Below, in pieces: positions 55,972-64,000 of a stretch of 64,000 nucleotides of DNA (position 1 is its first letter; each line of letters begins with the position of its first letter). Made by a program: the position numbers and the translations under genes. The notes beneath the pieces are model-generated. The model saw only the letters and a list, made by a program, of their open reading frames with translations. It ran no database searches and had not been told where the DNA came from. The DNA lies in assembly GCA_019192455.1 (NCBI GenBank), contig JAHCML010000009.1, positions 86,912 to 150,911 of the forward strand, written 5' to 3'. Origin of the DNA: Alphaproteobacteria bacterium SS10 (lineage in GTDB: Bacteria; Pseudomonadota; Alphaproteobacteria; TMED2).

Positions 55972-57189
55972 TTACGGAAGCAACGTCGATAACACGCTAT
56001 TCAGCCGTTGGCGACCCGCTGCGGTCAGTGAAAGGCGCTGTTTATCCCAAGCCTGTGCATCGATTAGGCCAGCCTGCGTCAATCGTTGCACTTCCGAAAC
56101 ATCCAAGAGCTGGTCGATGTCGCCGCCGCCAAGTTCCTCGATCCGCAGGATTGGCAGGCCCTCGACCAGGCGCAGGCCCATCATTAGCGCCTCGGTCACC
56201 TGATCAATCGGTGCCACAACCTCAAACGGCTTGGCGCCATGGCCCGCATCCTCAACCTGCTCCAACCAGGCCTCGGGCGCCAAATGGGTGCGGGTGCCAA
56301 CGCGGCTGCCGTCCGCCAGGCTAAGTCGCCCATGGGCGCCGGGACCGACACCAACATAATCGCCATAGCGCCAATAGGTCAGGTTGTGGCGGCTCTCCTC
56401 CCCTGGCGCGGCGTGGTTTGAAATCTCATAGGCCGGCATGTCAGCGGCACTGGTGATCGCTTGCGTCGCCTCAAATAAATCCCCGGCCAGCTCATCCTCC
56501 GGGATCTGGAAGACGCCACGATTGTGCAGGGTGAAGAATTGGGTCCCTGGCTCAATCGTCAGCTGATAGGCGGAGAGGTGATCACAACCAACCTCAAGCG
56601 CTTGGGTCAGCTCTGTCTCCCAGGACCCAACGCTCTGCTCGGGCCGGGCATAGATTAGATCGAAGGAAACACGGGCGAAGTAACGCTTGGCCAAGGCCAC
56701 GGCGTTAAGGGCCTCCGCAGCTGAGTGCTGACGGCCGAGAAACTGAAGGTCAGTGTCGTTCAGTGCCTGTACGCCCAGTGACACCCGGTTCACGCCAGCG
56801 GCACCAAAGCCCTCAAACTTCCCCGCCTCAACTGAGGTTGGGTTGGCCTCCAAGGTGATTTCCGCCCCCTCGGCCATGGGCCAAAGCTCGGCGATTGTGT
56901 CGATTACGGCGGCGGTGGTCTGTGGGGCCATCAGTGATGGCGTGCCGCCGCCGAAGAAGATCGAGGTGACGGTCTGGCCCGGGGTCAGACGGGCGAAATG
57001 TTGGAGCTCTGTGATGAGGGCCCGGCGCCAGCGATCATGGTCCACGGCCTCACGGACATGGCTGTTAAAGTCGCAATAGGGGCATTTCTTGGCGCAGAAC
57101 GGCCAATGCACATAGATGCCAAAGCCGGGCGTGGCCTTGGTCTCGCTATCTGAACTAACCGGTTTGTCCTGGACGTTTTGCCGGACCAT
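55972..57189 (-). CDS. hemW: Radical SAM heme chaperone HemW
   Basis: About 405 residues from the ATG at 57189. The radical-SAM cluster motif CAKKCPYC with a following Phe (CxxxCxxCxF) identifies HemW-type proteins; FGGGTPSLM and DLIYARPEQ are family motifs, and the C-terminal HemN-C domain is present ([13 protein letters not shown]). Formerly called HemN-like, it delivers heme. The longer frame to 57291 would overlap the upstream HAM1 homologue; from 57189 the overlap with it is only 35 bp, which is still odd. Confidence 0.92.
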   Translation of the reverse strand: MVRQNVQDKPVSSDSETKATPGFGIYVHWPFCAKKCPYCDFNSHVREAVDHDRWRRALITELQHFARLTPGQTVTSIFFGGGTPSLMAPQTTAAVIDTIAELWPMAEGAEITLEANPTSVEAGKFEGFGAAGVNRVSLGVQALNDTDLQFLGRQHSAAEALNAVALAKRYFARVSFDLIYARPEQSVGSWETELTQALEVGCDHLSAYQLTIEPGTQFFTLHNRGVFQIPEDELAGDLFEATQAITSAADMPAYEISNHAAPGEESRHNLTYWRYGDYVGVGPGAHGRLSLADGSRVGTRTHLAPEAWLEQVEDAGHGAKPFEVVAPIDQVTEALMMGLRLVEGLPILRIEELGGGDIDQLLDVSEVQRLTQAGLIDAQAWDKQRLSLTAAGRQRLNSVLSTLLP

Positions 57190-57889
57190 CAGCCACCACT
57201 TCACTCTTCGGGTAGATGGCCTGAACCATCTTATCCACTGCCTTTGGTCGTGGGCTGTACTCGGCCTTTTGCGAGCGATCAAGCTGGGCAAAGGTCACAG
57301 GGCGACCGCGAGGGCCATCGACCTCAAGGATCGCATCGAAGCCAAAGCCATTATCACCGCGCGGTTTCTCGGCAATTCGGCCAACCATTTCAGCGGTATA
57401 GAGGGTTGGCTTGGCATCCATGCCATCTCGCCGAACCTCAGTCACTGCGAGTGTGGAGGTGAAGACCGCTTTTCGGTCTGCGCCAGGTTGGTCGGCAAGC
57501 TTGGCCAAGACCTTGGCATTGCCCATCTCATCATCCCGCTCACCGCCAGGGGTTTTCTCGGTCAGCAGTGCGTAATGTGGGCCGGGCCATCCGCCCAGGC
57601 TGGGGATTTCCAGGCCGGTATCTTCGGCAGCGACGATCACTTTGCTAACTGGGCGGCCAACCTTCGCCTCCACCGCGCTGAAATCGAAACCTTCTGCTGC
57701 GCCAGTGGATTTCAGGGAAGCATTTTCAGCCGTTGAATCGCCGGTCTCGTCGGCTTGTGGCAGGTCGAGGTCTTTCAGCGTCAGAACCGTGACGCCGCTG
57801 CCTTCCAGGCGCTTTTGCATCTCAACCAGCTTGCCCTGATTGTTGGAAGCCAGGACGAGAACGGAATCTTTATCGAGTGTCGGTGCCAT
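57155..57889 (-). CDS. HAM1/RdgB homologue, divergent copy 1
   Basis: 244 residues. Recognised HAM1 marks: SNNQGK at 15-20, AAEDTGL at 87-93 (E89, D90), WPGPHY, GDNGFGFD at 178-185. In the canonical enzyme (third copy) these read THNKGK, ADDSGL, EKGFGYD, and the base-contacting SHR; here the last motif is SPR at 212-214. The essential Asp of the D-D pair remains as E-D, so activity with altered specificity is possible. The C-terminus extends past the hemW start. The order is copy 1, copy 2, then canonical rdgB, and rph. Confidence 0.85.
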   Translation of the reverse strand: MAPTLDKDSVLVLASNNQGKLVEMQKRLEGSGVTVLTLKDLDLPQADETGDSTAENASLKSTGAAEGFDFSAVEAKVGRPVSKVIVAAEDTGLEIPSLGGWPGPHYALLTEKTPGGERDDEMGNAKVLAKLADQPGADRKAVFTSTLAVTEVRRDGMDAKPTLYTAEMVGRIAEKPRGDNGFGFDAILEVDGPRGRPVTFAQLDRSQKAEYSPRPKAVDKMVQAIYPKSEVVADGPAKRPGQTG

Positions 57890-57997
57890 GCGTGTTTCCC
57901 CAGAACATCTTAAGCCTGCGCACGCTTAACTAGATACGTGCTGGTGGCCTTTCTTGCAATCAGGCGGCCAGCGCTTTGGCAGTCAGTGACCAGTCAA

Positions 57998-58681
57998 TCA
58001 GCGTCGCGGGCGCCTTGGCGACGGTGCCGCGTCTGGCTTTGCCACCCGGTCGGCCTCGGCATCTGAGGCGATGCCCGGCATCACCCGGTTGACCAGCTGG
58101 TCCAGGGCCCGCGCGGTGGGGCGGAACTGGCTGCGCTCCTCCGGCTGCATCTGGGCCAGCGTGGTTAACAGGCCAAACGGGCGGAAGATGGGGTCAAAGC
58201 CAGCGCTGATCGTGCCCTGTGGGATGATTGAGATGACGCCGTCGATGGCTGCCCGCTCATGCACCACCTCACCATCAGGCCAGGCAATGGCGATATTACT
58301 GACCAGCTGCGCGCCCCGATCCGGAAGGATAGAGGCCCCGGCATCCAGCAGGCTTTGTAGGATATGGGCGTTGTTATCGTCGTTTTTGTTCGGGCGGTTG
58401 ATGTCCAGCATGCGGACACCGGGGTAGCCACCCAGCGCCTCAACTTCCAACCCCTTGGCCTCGGCAATGGCGGGCAGGCCGGTTGAACGGGCAGCCGTGA
58501 CGGCCCGGGCGATCGCCGCTTCTTGAAGGGTTTTGCCCAGATCCTCTGGTGCCTTGCCGCGCTTATCCACTAGTCTGTGGACGCGGTCGATGGCGCCAGC
58601 CGTCGGGCTTTGCACCTCAAAGAGGAAGCCATAATGGTTGCTGGCGATAACCAGTTCGCGATGTTCTAGCTGTCGGGTCAT
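57998..58681 (-). CDS. HAM1/RdgB homologue, divergent copy 2 (active-site residues lost)
   Basis: 227 residues. The order of HAM1 elements is kept (VIASNHYG at 12-18, GLEVEALGGYPGVR at 77-90, VSNIAIAWPDGEVVHERAAIDG, GFDPIF at 161-166), but key residues differ: NKGK is NHYG, ADDSGL is AEAKGL at 73-78, SHR is FRP at 186-188. So the metal/base-catalysis acidic pair and the base-recognition His-Arg are both absent. It may bind a nucleotide without hydrolysis or partner another copy. The tail is basic and Pro/Arg-rich (PSPRRPRR). Distances: 108 bp to copy 1, 159 bp to rdgB. Confidence 0.8.
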   Translation of the reverse strand: MTRQLEHRELVIASNHYGFLFEVQSPTAGAIDRVHRLVDKRGKAPEDLGKTLQEAAIARAVTAARSTGLPAIAEAKGLEVEALGGYPGVRMLDINRPNKNDDNNAHILQSLLDAGASILPDRGAQLVSNIAIAWPDGEVVHERAAIDGVISIIPQGTISAGFDPIFRPFGLLTTLAQMQPEERSQFRPTARALDQLVNRVMPGIASDAEADRVAKPDAAPSPRRPRR

Positions 58682-58840
58682 GTCCCAAGCGCCTGAGCTA
58701 GCGCCGCTGTTGCTAAGATCATGGCGGCGGACGCTACGCCTGGTTCATGAAAATGGGCAGCAACCAATGGCCGCCGAAAACGCATAACAGATCGGCTGAA
58801 AACTCAGGCGTTTGCACATGATTAGGGGGCGGGTGGTCGC

Positions 58841-59491
58841 CTAGCCGGGAAAGCAGCGTTCCCGGAGCAGGGCAAAGGCGTTGGCGCGGTGGCTGATCGC
58901 TTGCTTTTCCGTCGGGTCCATCTCAGCGAAGGTGACCTCATAACCATCGGGTATGAAGACGGGATCATAGCCAAACCCCTTCTCCCCGCGCATGGGCCAG
59001 GTGATGCTGCCCTCGCAGCGCCCCTCAACCACCTCCACATGACCGTCCGGCCAAGCGAGGGCGAGCGCGCTGATAAAGGCGGCTGATTTATCGGCATTAC
59101 CGCTGGCCTGCATGCGGTCATGGACCTTGGTCATGGCCATCACCCAGTCACGGGCGGGCAGCTTCTCACCGTCGGGCCCTTCCTCAGCCCAATCGGCGGT
59201 GTATACGCCGGGCGCACCATCCAGGGCGGCCACGCTTAGCCCGCTATCATCGGCGAGGGCTGGTTTGCCGGACGCGCTGGCGGCGGCGAGGGCCTTGATC
59301 GTGGCATTGGCCATGAAGGTGGTGCCAGTTTCCTCAGGCACATCGAGGCCAAGCTCACCGGCGCTAGTCATATGGGGCACCCGGCCCTCAAGCAGGGCCG
59401 CAATCTCTGGCACCTTGCCCTTATTGTGGGTGGCGATCACCAGGGTATCGCCATCGAAAAGCCTTGGGGTCGCCCTTGGGGTTTCGCTCAT
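58841..59491 (-). CDS. rdgB: Non-canonical purine NTP pyrophosphatase, canonical RdgB
   Basis: 216 residues with every family motif: THNKGK at 21-26, DDSGL at 81-85, PGVYTADWA at 94-102, KSAAF at 135-139, EKGFGYDPVF at 170-179, SHR at 200-202. It hydrolyses ITP, dITP and XTP to monophosphates to keep them out of DNA and RNA. The N-terminus has a 10-residue extension before the first strand. It lies 20 bp after rph, the usual neighbour in alphaproteobacteria. Confidence 0.95.
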   Translation of the reverse strand: MSETPRATPRLFDGDTLVIATHNKGKVPEIAALLEGRVPHMTSAGELGLDVPEETGTTFMANATIKALAAASASGKPALADDSGLSVAALDGAPGVYTADWAEEGPDGEKLPARDWVMAMTKVHDRMQASGNADKSAAFISALALAWPDGHVEVVEGRCEGSITWPMRGEKGFGYDPVFIPDGYEVTFAEMDPTEKQAISHRANAFALLRERCFPG

Positions 59492-59511
59492 CCGCTTAAT
59501 CCTTGGCCCGG

Positions 59512-60240
59512 TTAGCGCTTCAACGCTTGGGTCTGAAGGGCGGCAAGCTCGGTGCAGCCCTGCTCGGCGAGGCCCATCAGGGCGTTAAACTCGTCCCGGC
59601 TGAACGGGCGCTCCTCGCCCGTGCCCTGGATCTCAACAATCCCGCCAGAGCCGGTGAGCACGAAGTTGGCGTCGACCACGGCGTTGCTGTCCTCTGCATA
59701 GTCCAGGTCCAGCACAGGCATGTCGCCATAAACCCCGCAGGAGACGGCGGCCACACTATCGGTCAGGGGAATTGCATCGATGGCCTTAATCGCCAGCAAA
59801 TGCTGAAGCGCCAGGTGTAGGGCCACATAACCGCCGGTGATGGCGGCCGTACGTGTGCCGCCATCGGCCTGAATGACGTCGCAATCGATCTTGATCTGGA
59901 TCTCGCCCAGCTTCTCCAAATCTATGATGGAGCGTAAGGCACGGCCAATAAGACGCTGAATCTCTTGGGTTCTGCCCGATTGCTTACCACGGGCGGCTTC
60001 CCGGCCCGTGCGGCTGCCGGTGGAGCGGGGAAGCATGCCGTATTCTGCTGTCACCCAGCCACGGCCGGAATTGCGCATCCAGCCCGGCACCCCATCCTCA
60101 ACACTGGCGGTGCACAGCACATGGGTGTGGCCAAACTTAATCAGGCAGGAGCCTTCGGCATGGATTGAGACATCGGTTTCGATCTCAATCGCGCGCATGG
60201 CGTTGGCCTCACGGCCAGAGGGGCGGCTGGTGCTAGTCAT
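59512..60240 (-). CDS. rph: Ribonuclease PH
   Basis: 242 residues from the ATG at 60240, close to the usual 238-240. Motifs: [37 protein letters not shown] (the phosphate site), [23 protein letters not shown] and [18 protein letters not shown]. It trims tRNA 3' ends with phosphate. A start at 60258 is an alternative. rph and hrcA are divergent, with 111 bp between, as in many alphaproteobacteria. Confidence 0.95.
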   Translation of the reverse strand: MTSTSRPSGREANAMRAIEIETDVSIHAEGSCLIKFGHTHVLCTASVEDGVPGWMRNSGRGWVTAEYGMLPRSTGSRTGREAARGKQSGRTQEIQRLIGRALRSIIDLEKLGEIQIKIDCDVIQADGGTRTAAITGGYVALHLALQHLLAIKAIDAIPLTDSVAAVSCGVYGDMPVLDLDYAEDSNAVVDANFVLTGSGGIVEIQGTGEERPFSRDEFNALMGLAEQGCTELAALQTQALKR

Positions 60241-60351
60241 GGGTAATTCCGCTGTCATCGGTGATGGTTTGATTGGTGGCGGGCTCTATAGCATAGGGTT
60301 GATTGCTTCCCCACCCTTGCTGATCGCCGCTGTCGCTTTTAAATTCAGCCT
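60241..60351. promoter_or_regulatory. Divergent rph/hrcA promoter region
   Basis: 111 bp between the two start codons. No CIRCE repeat and no clear Shine-Dalgarno before hrcA were seen, so hrcA may be translated from a leaderless or weak site. Promoters for both genes should lie here. Confidence 0.35.
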
Positions 60352-61449
60352 ATGACCGACACGATCAAAAAACCCGGCTTTAGCCTGAGTGAAGGCGCGG
60401 AAACCCGCCCAGAATCACCGTTGAATGCGTTGAACGAACGCTCACGCGAGGTGCTGCGCATCATCGTTGATAGCTATGTTGAAAGCGGCGAGCCGGTGGG
60501 ATCGCGCACCATTTCCCGGTCTATGGAGATGGGGCTATCCCCTGCCACCATTCGCAATGTGATGTCGGATTTGGAGGAGGCGGGCCTGCTCCATTCCCCC
60601 CATACCTCGGCCGGTCGACTGCCCACCGATGCGGGTTTACGGCTGTTCGTTGATGGCTTGCTGCAGGTGGGTGAGGTTGGCACCCATGAGCGGCAATCGA
60701 TTGAGGCGCTAGGCGGTGCCGCCGGCAAAACCATGCCGGAGATGTTAAGCGATGCCACGGCGATGCTGTCCGGTTTGTCCCGGTGTGCTGGGCTTGTTGC
60801 GGCACCGAAACGAGAAATGCCGCTGAAGCAGATTGAGTTCGTTCAGCTCGGCCCCGGTCAGGCCTTGGTGGTGATGGTCACCCAGGATGGGTTGGTTGAG
60901 AACCGGGTGCTGGACATCCCGCCCGGTGTGCCGCAATCGGCCCTGCGTCAGGCGGCCAATTATCTGAATGCGCGCCTTGTCGGCCGTTCTATTGAGGATG
61001 CCCGTACTGAGATCCTGGCTGAGATTGAGACCAGGCAGAGCCAGCTGGACACCCTATCCTCCCAGATTGTTGAGGCCGGGCTCGCCGATTGGTCCGGTGA
61101 TCAGTCCGGCACACTGATCATCAAGGGGCAGGCCAATCTGCTCGATGATATTCAGGCGTTGGAAGACCTCGAGCGGGTCCGCCAACTGTTTGAGGATTTG
61201 GAGAACCAGGAAACGGTGATGCGGGTCCTGGATGCAACCGACCGCGCTGAGGGTGTGCAAATTTTCATTGGCGCCGATAACCGCCTGTTCTCCAGCGCGG
61301 GCTGTTCCGTCATCGTCGCGCCCTATCACAACAGTGCCCAAGAGGTGGTGGGGGCAATCGGCGTGATTGGCCCAACGCGGCTCAACTATGCCCGGATCAT
61401 CCCCATGGTCGATTACACGGCCAAGGTTATCGGCAAGATGATGGGCTAA
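60352..61449 (+). CDS. hrcA: Heat-inducible transcription repressor HrcA
   Basis: 365 residues. The winged-helix N-terminus has LRIIVDSYVESGEPVGSRTIS and LSPATIRNVMSDLEEAGL; the remainder is the GAF-like dimerisation domain with FVQLGPGQALVVMVTQDGLVENRVL. HrcA binds CIRCE sites upstream of groESL and related genes, which is not seen in this window. It comes before grpE by 126 bp. Confidence 0.95.
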   Translation: MTDTIKKPGFSLSEGAETRPESPLNALNERSREVLRIIVDSYVESGEPVGSRTISRSMEMGLSPATIRNVMSDLEEAGLLHSPHTSAGRLPTDAGLRLFVDGLLQVGEVGTHERQSIEALGGAAGKTMPEMLSDATAMLSGLSRCAGLVAAPKREMPLKQIEFVQLGPGQALVVMVTQDGLVENRVLDIPPGVPQSALRQAANYLNARLVGRSIEDARTEILAEIETRQSQLDTLSSQIVEAGLADWSGDQSGTLIIKGQANLLDDIQALEDLERVRQLFEDLENQETVMRVLDATDRAEGVQIFIGADNRLFSSAGCSVIVAPYHNSAQEVVGAIGVIGPTRLNYARIIPMVDYTAKVIGKMMG

Positions 61450-61575
61450 GTTTATCGATCAGGCGGTCTGGTCGCGTTCCCAGGTCGACTTCCCACCATA
61501 AAGACCCTATATCCGCCTCAGGCCGATTTCGGTCGCGCCCATACCTGTCCGAGATACCAATTGAGAAATCGCAAT

Positions 61576-62346
61576 ATGGCGAACAACAAACCGAAAGCCG
61601 AACCAACCGCTGATGCGCCGCAGAATGGCGAGGATACGCCCCTAGCTGTTGACCCAACCCTGGGTGAACAGGGCGAGGCCCAACCCCAGCCAGGTCAGGC
61701 GAGCGATGCCTATAAGGCGGCAGAGCAAGCCGACCCGCAACCGGCCGATGCGACCCCGCCGTTCCTCCGTGATGATGAACAGCCAGCCGATGGTGAGCCG
61801 GCCCAGGCCGCGCCCGACAATGTGACGCCGTTTGTTGATCCAAGTGAAGAACTGGCCGCTCTGCAGACCCAGGTTGATGATCTGCGTGATCGCTTACTTC
61901 GCTCTGCTGCGGAAACCGAGAATGTGCGCCGCCGGCTTGAGAAAGAGAAGACGGATGCCAGCAAGTTCGCGGTCGGTAAGTTCGCCGAAGACATGCTGAG
62001 TGTGGCCGATAACTTCGCCCGTGGCCTCGATGCCGTGCCACAGGATGCGCTGGATGCTGCCGATGATCGGCTTAAGAACCTATTCGACGGTATCCGTGCC
62101 GTTGATAAGGAGCTGCAATCCGCCCTGAAGCGCCATGGCGTCGTGCAGATTGAGATTGCCGAGGATGAAATCTTCGACCCGAACAAACATGAAGTGATGT
62201 TTGAGGTGGAAGATCCGTCCAAGCCACGGGGCACGATCATGCAGGTTCTGCAACCCGGCTATATGGTGCATGAGCGGCTGCTACGCCCTGCTCGCGTTGG
62301 GGTCACCAAGGGTGGCGCCGATGGTCCGGTCAATCAGACCGCATAA
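61576..62346 (+). CDS. grpE: Nucleotide exchange factor GrpE
   Basis: 256 residues. The N-terminal 90 residues are Ala/Pro/Gln-rich and disordered; the coiled-coil dimer (about 95-150, with LRDRLLRSAAETENVRRRLEKEK) and the beta domain near the C-terminus (VMFEVEDPSKPRGTIMQVLQPGYMVHERLLRPARVGV) mark GrpE. It releases ADP from DnaK. The ATG at 61576 is preferred to the TTG at 61561. A CCTATATCCG sequence at 61506-61515 might be a heat-shock -10, but no -35 fits. Confidence 0.95.
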   Translation: MANNKPKAEPTADAPQNGEDTPLAVDPTLGEQGEAQPQPGQASDAYKAAEQADPQPADATPPFLRDDEQPADGEPAQAAPDNVTPFVDPSEELAALQTQVDDLRDRLLRSAAETENVRRRLEKEKTDASKFAVGKFAEDMLSVADNFARGLDAVPQDALDAADDRLKNLFDGIRAVDKELQSALKRHGVVQIEIAEDEIFDPNKHEVMFEVEDPSKPRGTIMQVLQPGYMVHERLLRPARVGVTKGGADGPVNQTA

Positions 62347-62711
62347 AACCAGGCTTTGTTAGGCCGACCGCAAGATTTGGAAATAGGCTGATTTCTGCGC
62401 TCTTGTTGGTTGGCGAATGGGTAAAAGCTTTCCCGGCAGCCGCAATTACGCCACTTTTCCTGGCGTTGCCGTGTTGCACCACCCGTCGGGACTGCCTATA
62501 TCCGCTATGGCTGCTTGTCGGTTCGGTGTTTGCGCAGTATTCCAGCGCCCCAACCGGACACCCCATTAAGGGGTGGGCAGCCAGCTAGATGATAATTTTT
62601 GGAGGCTGGCAGGGCCGCTTTAGATTTTAAGGACTGCTAGTTTTCCGCCGCCATATGGCCCGACAGACAGATGTAACGGGCCGGTCCAACAAGGGGCATG
62701 AGTGAGAGACG
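62347..62711 (+). other. grpE-dnaK intergenic region with heat-shock promoter
   Basis: 365 bp with no supported ORF. It holds the promoter listed next and a leader of about 200 nt before dnaK. No CIRCE repeat was found. The ribosome site for dnaK is GAGAG 3-7 nt before the ATG. Confidence 0.5.
62473..62504 (+). promoter_or_regulatory. Sigma-32-type promoter candidate before dnaK
   Basis: GTTG at 62473-62476, 18 nt, CCTATATCCG at 62495-62504. The alphaproteobacterial heat-shock consensus is CTTG, 17-18 nt, CYTATNTNNG, so the match differs in one -35 base only. It lies about 207 bp upstream of the dnaK start codon. Confidence 0.6.
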
Positions 62712-64000
62712 ATGAGTAAAGTTATTGGCATTGATTTGGGCACGACCAATTCCTGTGTCGCCGTTATGGATGGCGGCCAAGGTAAGGTGATCGAGAACGC
62801 CGAGGGCGCGCGCACGACCCCCTCGATGGTCGCCTTCGGTAAGGATGGTGAGCGCCTCGTCGGTCAGCCGGCAAAACGCCAGGCTGTGACCAACCCAGAC
62901 AAAACCCTCTATGGCATTAAGCGCCTGATCGGCCGCCGCTTCGATGAGAAGCAGGTCAAAGAGATGGTTGAGAAAGCGCCGTTCAATATCGCTGCTGGCG
63001 ATAATGGCGATGCTTGGGTTGAGGTGGGTGACGAGAAATATGCCCCATCCCAGATTTCCAGCTTTGTCCTGTCCAAGCTGAAAGAAACCGCTGAGGCTTA
63101 TCTCGGCGAAGATGTGACCCAGGCGGTCATCACTGTTCCTGCGTACTTCAACGACAGCCAGCGCCAGGCCACCAAAGACGCCGGTAAGATTGCTGGTCTT
63201 GAAGTTCTGCGCATCATCAACGAGCCGACCGCGGCCGCACTCGCCTACGGGCTCGAGAAGAAGGGCACCGGCACCATCGCCGTTTATGACCTTGGCGGCG
63301 GTACCTTTGACGTCTCAATCCTCGAGATTGGCGATGGCGTGTTTGAGGTGAAGGCCACCAATGGTGACACCTTCCTCGGCGGTGAAGACTTCGACAACAA
63401 GATCATCGACTACCTGGCCGAAGAGTTCAAAAAGGAGAACAGCATTGATCTCCGTAAGGACAAGCTGGCCCTGCAGCGCCTGAAAGAGGCCGCAGAGAAG
63501 GCGAAGATTGAGCTGTCCTCCACCACCTCCACCGATGTGAACGAGCCGTTCATCAGCGGTGACCAGGATGGTCCAAAGCACCTGAATATCACCCTGACCC
63601 GCTCGAAGCTGGAGGCGCTGGTCGCCGATCTGGTTAAGCGGTCGATCCAACCTTGTAAGGCTGCGCTGAAAGATGCTGGCCTCAAGGCATCTGAGATTGA
63701 TGAGGTGATCCTGGTCGGTGGTATGACCCGGATGCCTAAGATCATCGAGGCGGTCGAAGAATTCTTCGGTAAAGAGCCACACCGTGGTGTGAACCCGGAT
63801 GAGGTTGTGGCCGTTGGTGCCGCGATCCAGGGCGGCGTTCTGAAGGGCGATGTTAAAGACGTCCTGCTGCTCGACGTGACCCCGCTTTCCCTTGGTATTG
63901 AAACCCTGGGCGGTGTGTTCACCCGTTTGATTGAGCGCAACACCACCATCCCAACCAAGAAGAGCCAGACCTTTTCAACCGCTGAGGACAATCAGAACGC
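62712..64000 (+). CDS. dnaK: Chaperone DnaK (3' end missing)
   Basis: 429 full codons are visible, up to the right edge, of about 640 in the family. The N-terminal ATPase has [55 protein letters not shown] and [10 protein letters not shown]; the last visible residues ([14 protein letters not shown]..) enter the substrate-binding domain. It folds proteins together with GrpE and DnaJ, the latter expected just outside the window. A sigma-32-like promoter lies upstream. Confidence 0.98.
   Translation, partial: MSKVIGIDLGTTNSCVAVMDGGQGKVIENAEGARTTPSMVAFGKDGERLVGQPAKRQAVTNPDKTLYGIKRLIGRRFDEKQVKEMVEKAPFNIAAGDNGDAWVEVGDEKYAPSQISSFVLSKLKETAEAYLGEDVTQAVITVPAYFNDSQRQATKDAGKIAGLEVLRIINEPTAAALAYGLEKKGTGTIAVYDLGGGTFDVSILEIGDGVFEVKATNGDTFLGGEDFDNKIIDYLAEEFKKENSIDLRKDKLALQRLKEAAEKAKIELSSTTSTDVNEPFISGDQDGPKHLNITLTRSKLEALVADLVKRSIQPCKAALKDAGLKASEIDEVILVGGMTRMPKIIEAVEEFFGKEPHRGVNPDEVVAVGAAIQGGVLKGDVKDVLLLDVTPLSLGIETLGGVFTRLIERNTTIPTKKSQTFSTAEDNQN

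Noticed and set aside
60241..62711. CIRCE operator in the hrcA-grpE-dnaK region
   Set aside because: No TTAGCACTC-N9-GAGTGCTAA-like repeat was found in any gap; HrcA may act elsewhere.
1..64000. CRISPR arrays, tRNA, rRNA or IS elements
   Set aside because: I looked for direct-repeat arrays, cloverleaf-like segments in the gaps and transposase genes and saw none; small RNAs cannot be excluded by reading alone.

Overview
The window is a dense, roughly 60% G+C stretch of bacterial chromosome from an alphaproteobacterium, probably outside the Rhizobiales and Rhodobacterales and perhaps Rhodospirillales-like. The evidence is gene content and order: a MucR/Ros-type regulator, an Alph_Pro_TM plus TauE pair, an olsB-olsA-miaB-phoH-ybeY-corC-lnt-HTH-metK-trmB run, the rimP-nusA-ylxR/L7Ae-infB-rbfA-truB-rpsO-pnp operon, trpS-murJ-glnD-mutS, and hemW-rdgB-rph facing hrcA-grpE-dnaK. 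I saw no rRNA, tRNA, CRISPR array, IS element or phage gene. The taxon is inferred from gene order, not from a marker search.

Layout. 1-9651: an FtsX-type ABC permease (cut by the left edge), a BAX-inhibitor-1 membrane protein, a large soluble hybrid histidine kinase, a SAM-hydrolase family enzyme, LemA, and a photolyase split into two genes with the FAD half first. 9652-17765 is the accessory part: a GntR regulator behind a near-perfect palindrome, two tandem paralogues of an unfamiliar protein with a BID-like segment, each behind the same 67-bp dyad element, an overlooked 42-codon ORF between them, a membrane TerB protein, two glycerophosphodiester phosphodiesterases and a methyltransferase. 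17893-39503 is mostly housekeeping on the minus strand: lipid and cell-envelope genes, tRNA modification, ribosome assembly, SAM synthesis, and the translation/RNA-decay operon from rimP to pnp.

39849-48507: rimI-tsaB, a nitroreductase, a polysaccharide-deacetylase fold with altered active-site residues, an NFU iron-sulfur protein, a stress protein, the Alph_Pro_TM/TauE exporter pair, a pair of related envelope proteins that overlap in reading, and trpS. 48583-60240: murJ, glnD, mutS, hemW, three consecutive HAM1/RdgB homologues (only the third has the complete active site), and rph. 60352-64000: hrcA, grpE and dnaK (cut by the right edge), with a heat-shock-type promoter before dnaK.

The strongest candidates for something undescribed are (i) the paralogue pair at 10959-13563 with its shared four-block dyad promoter element, (ii) the three-gene HAM1 array at 57155-59491, and (iii) the reversed, split photolyase at 8306-9651.
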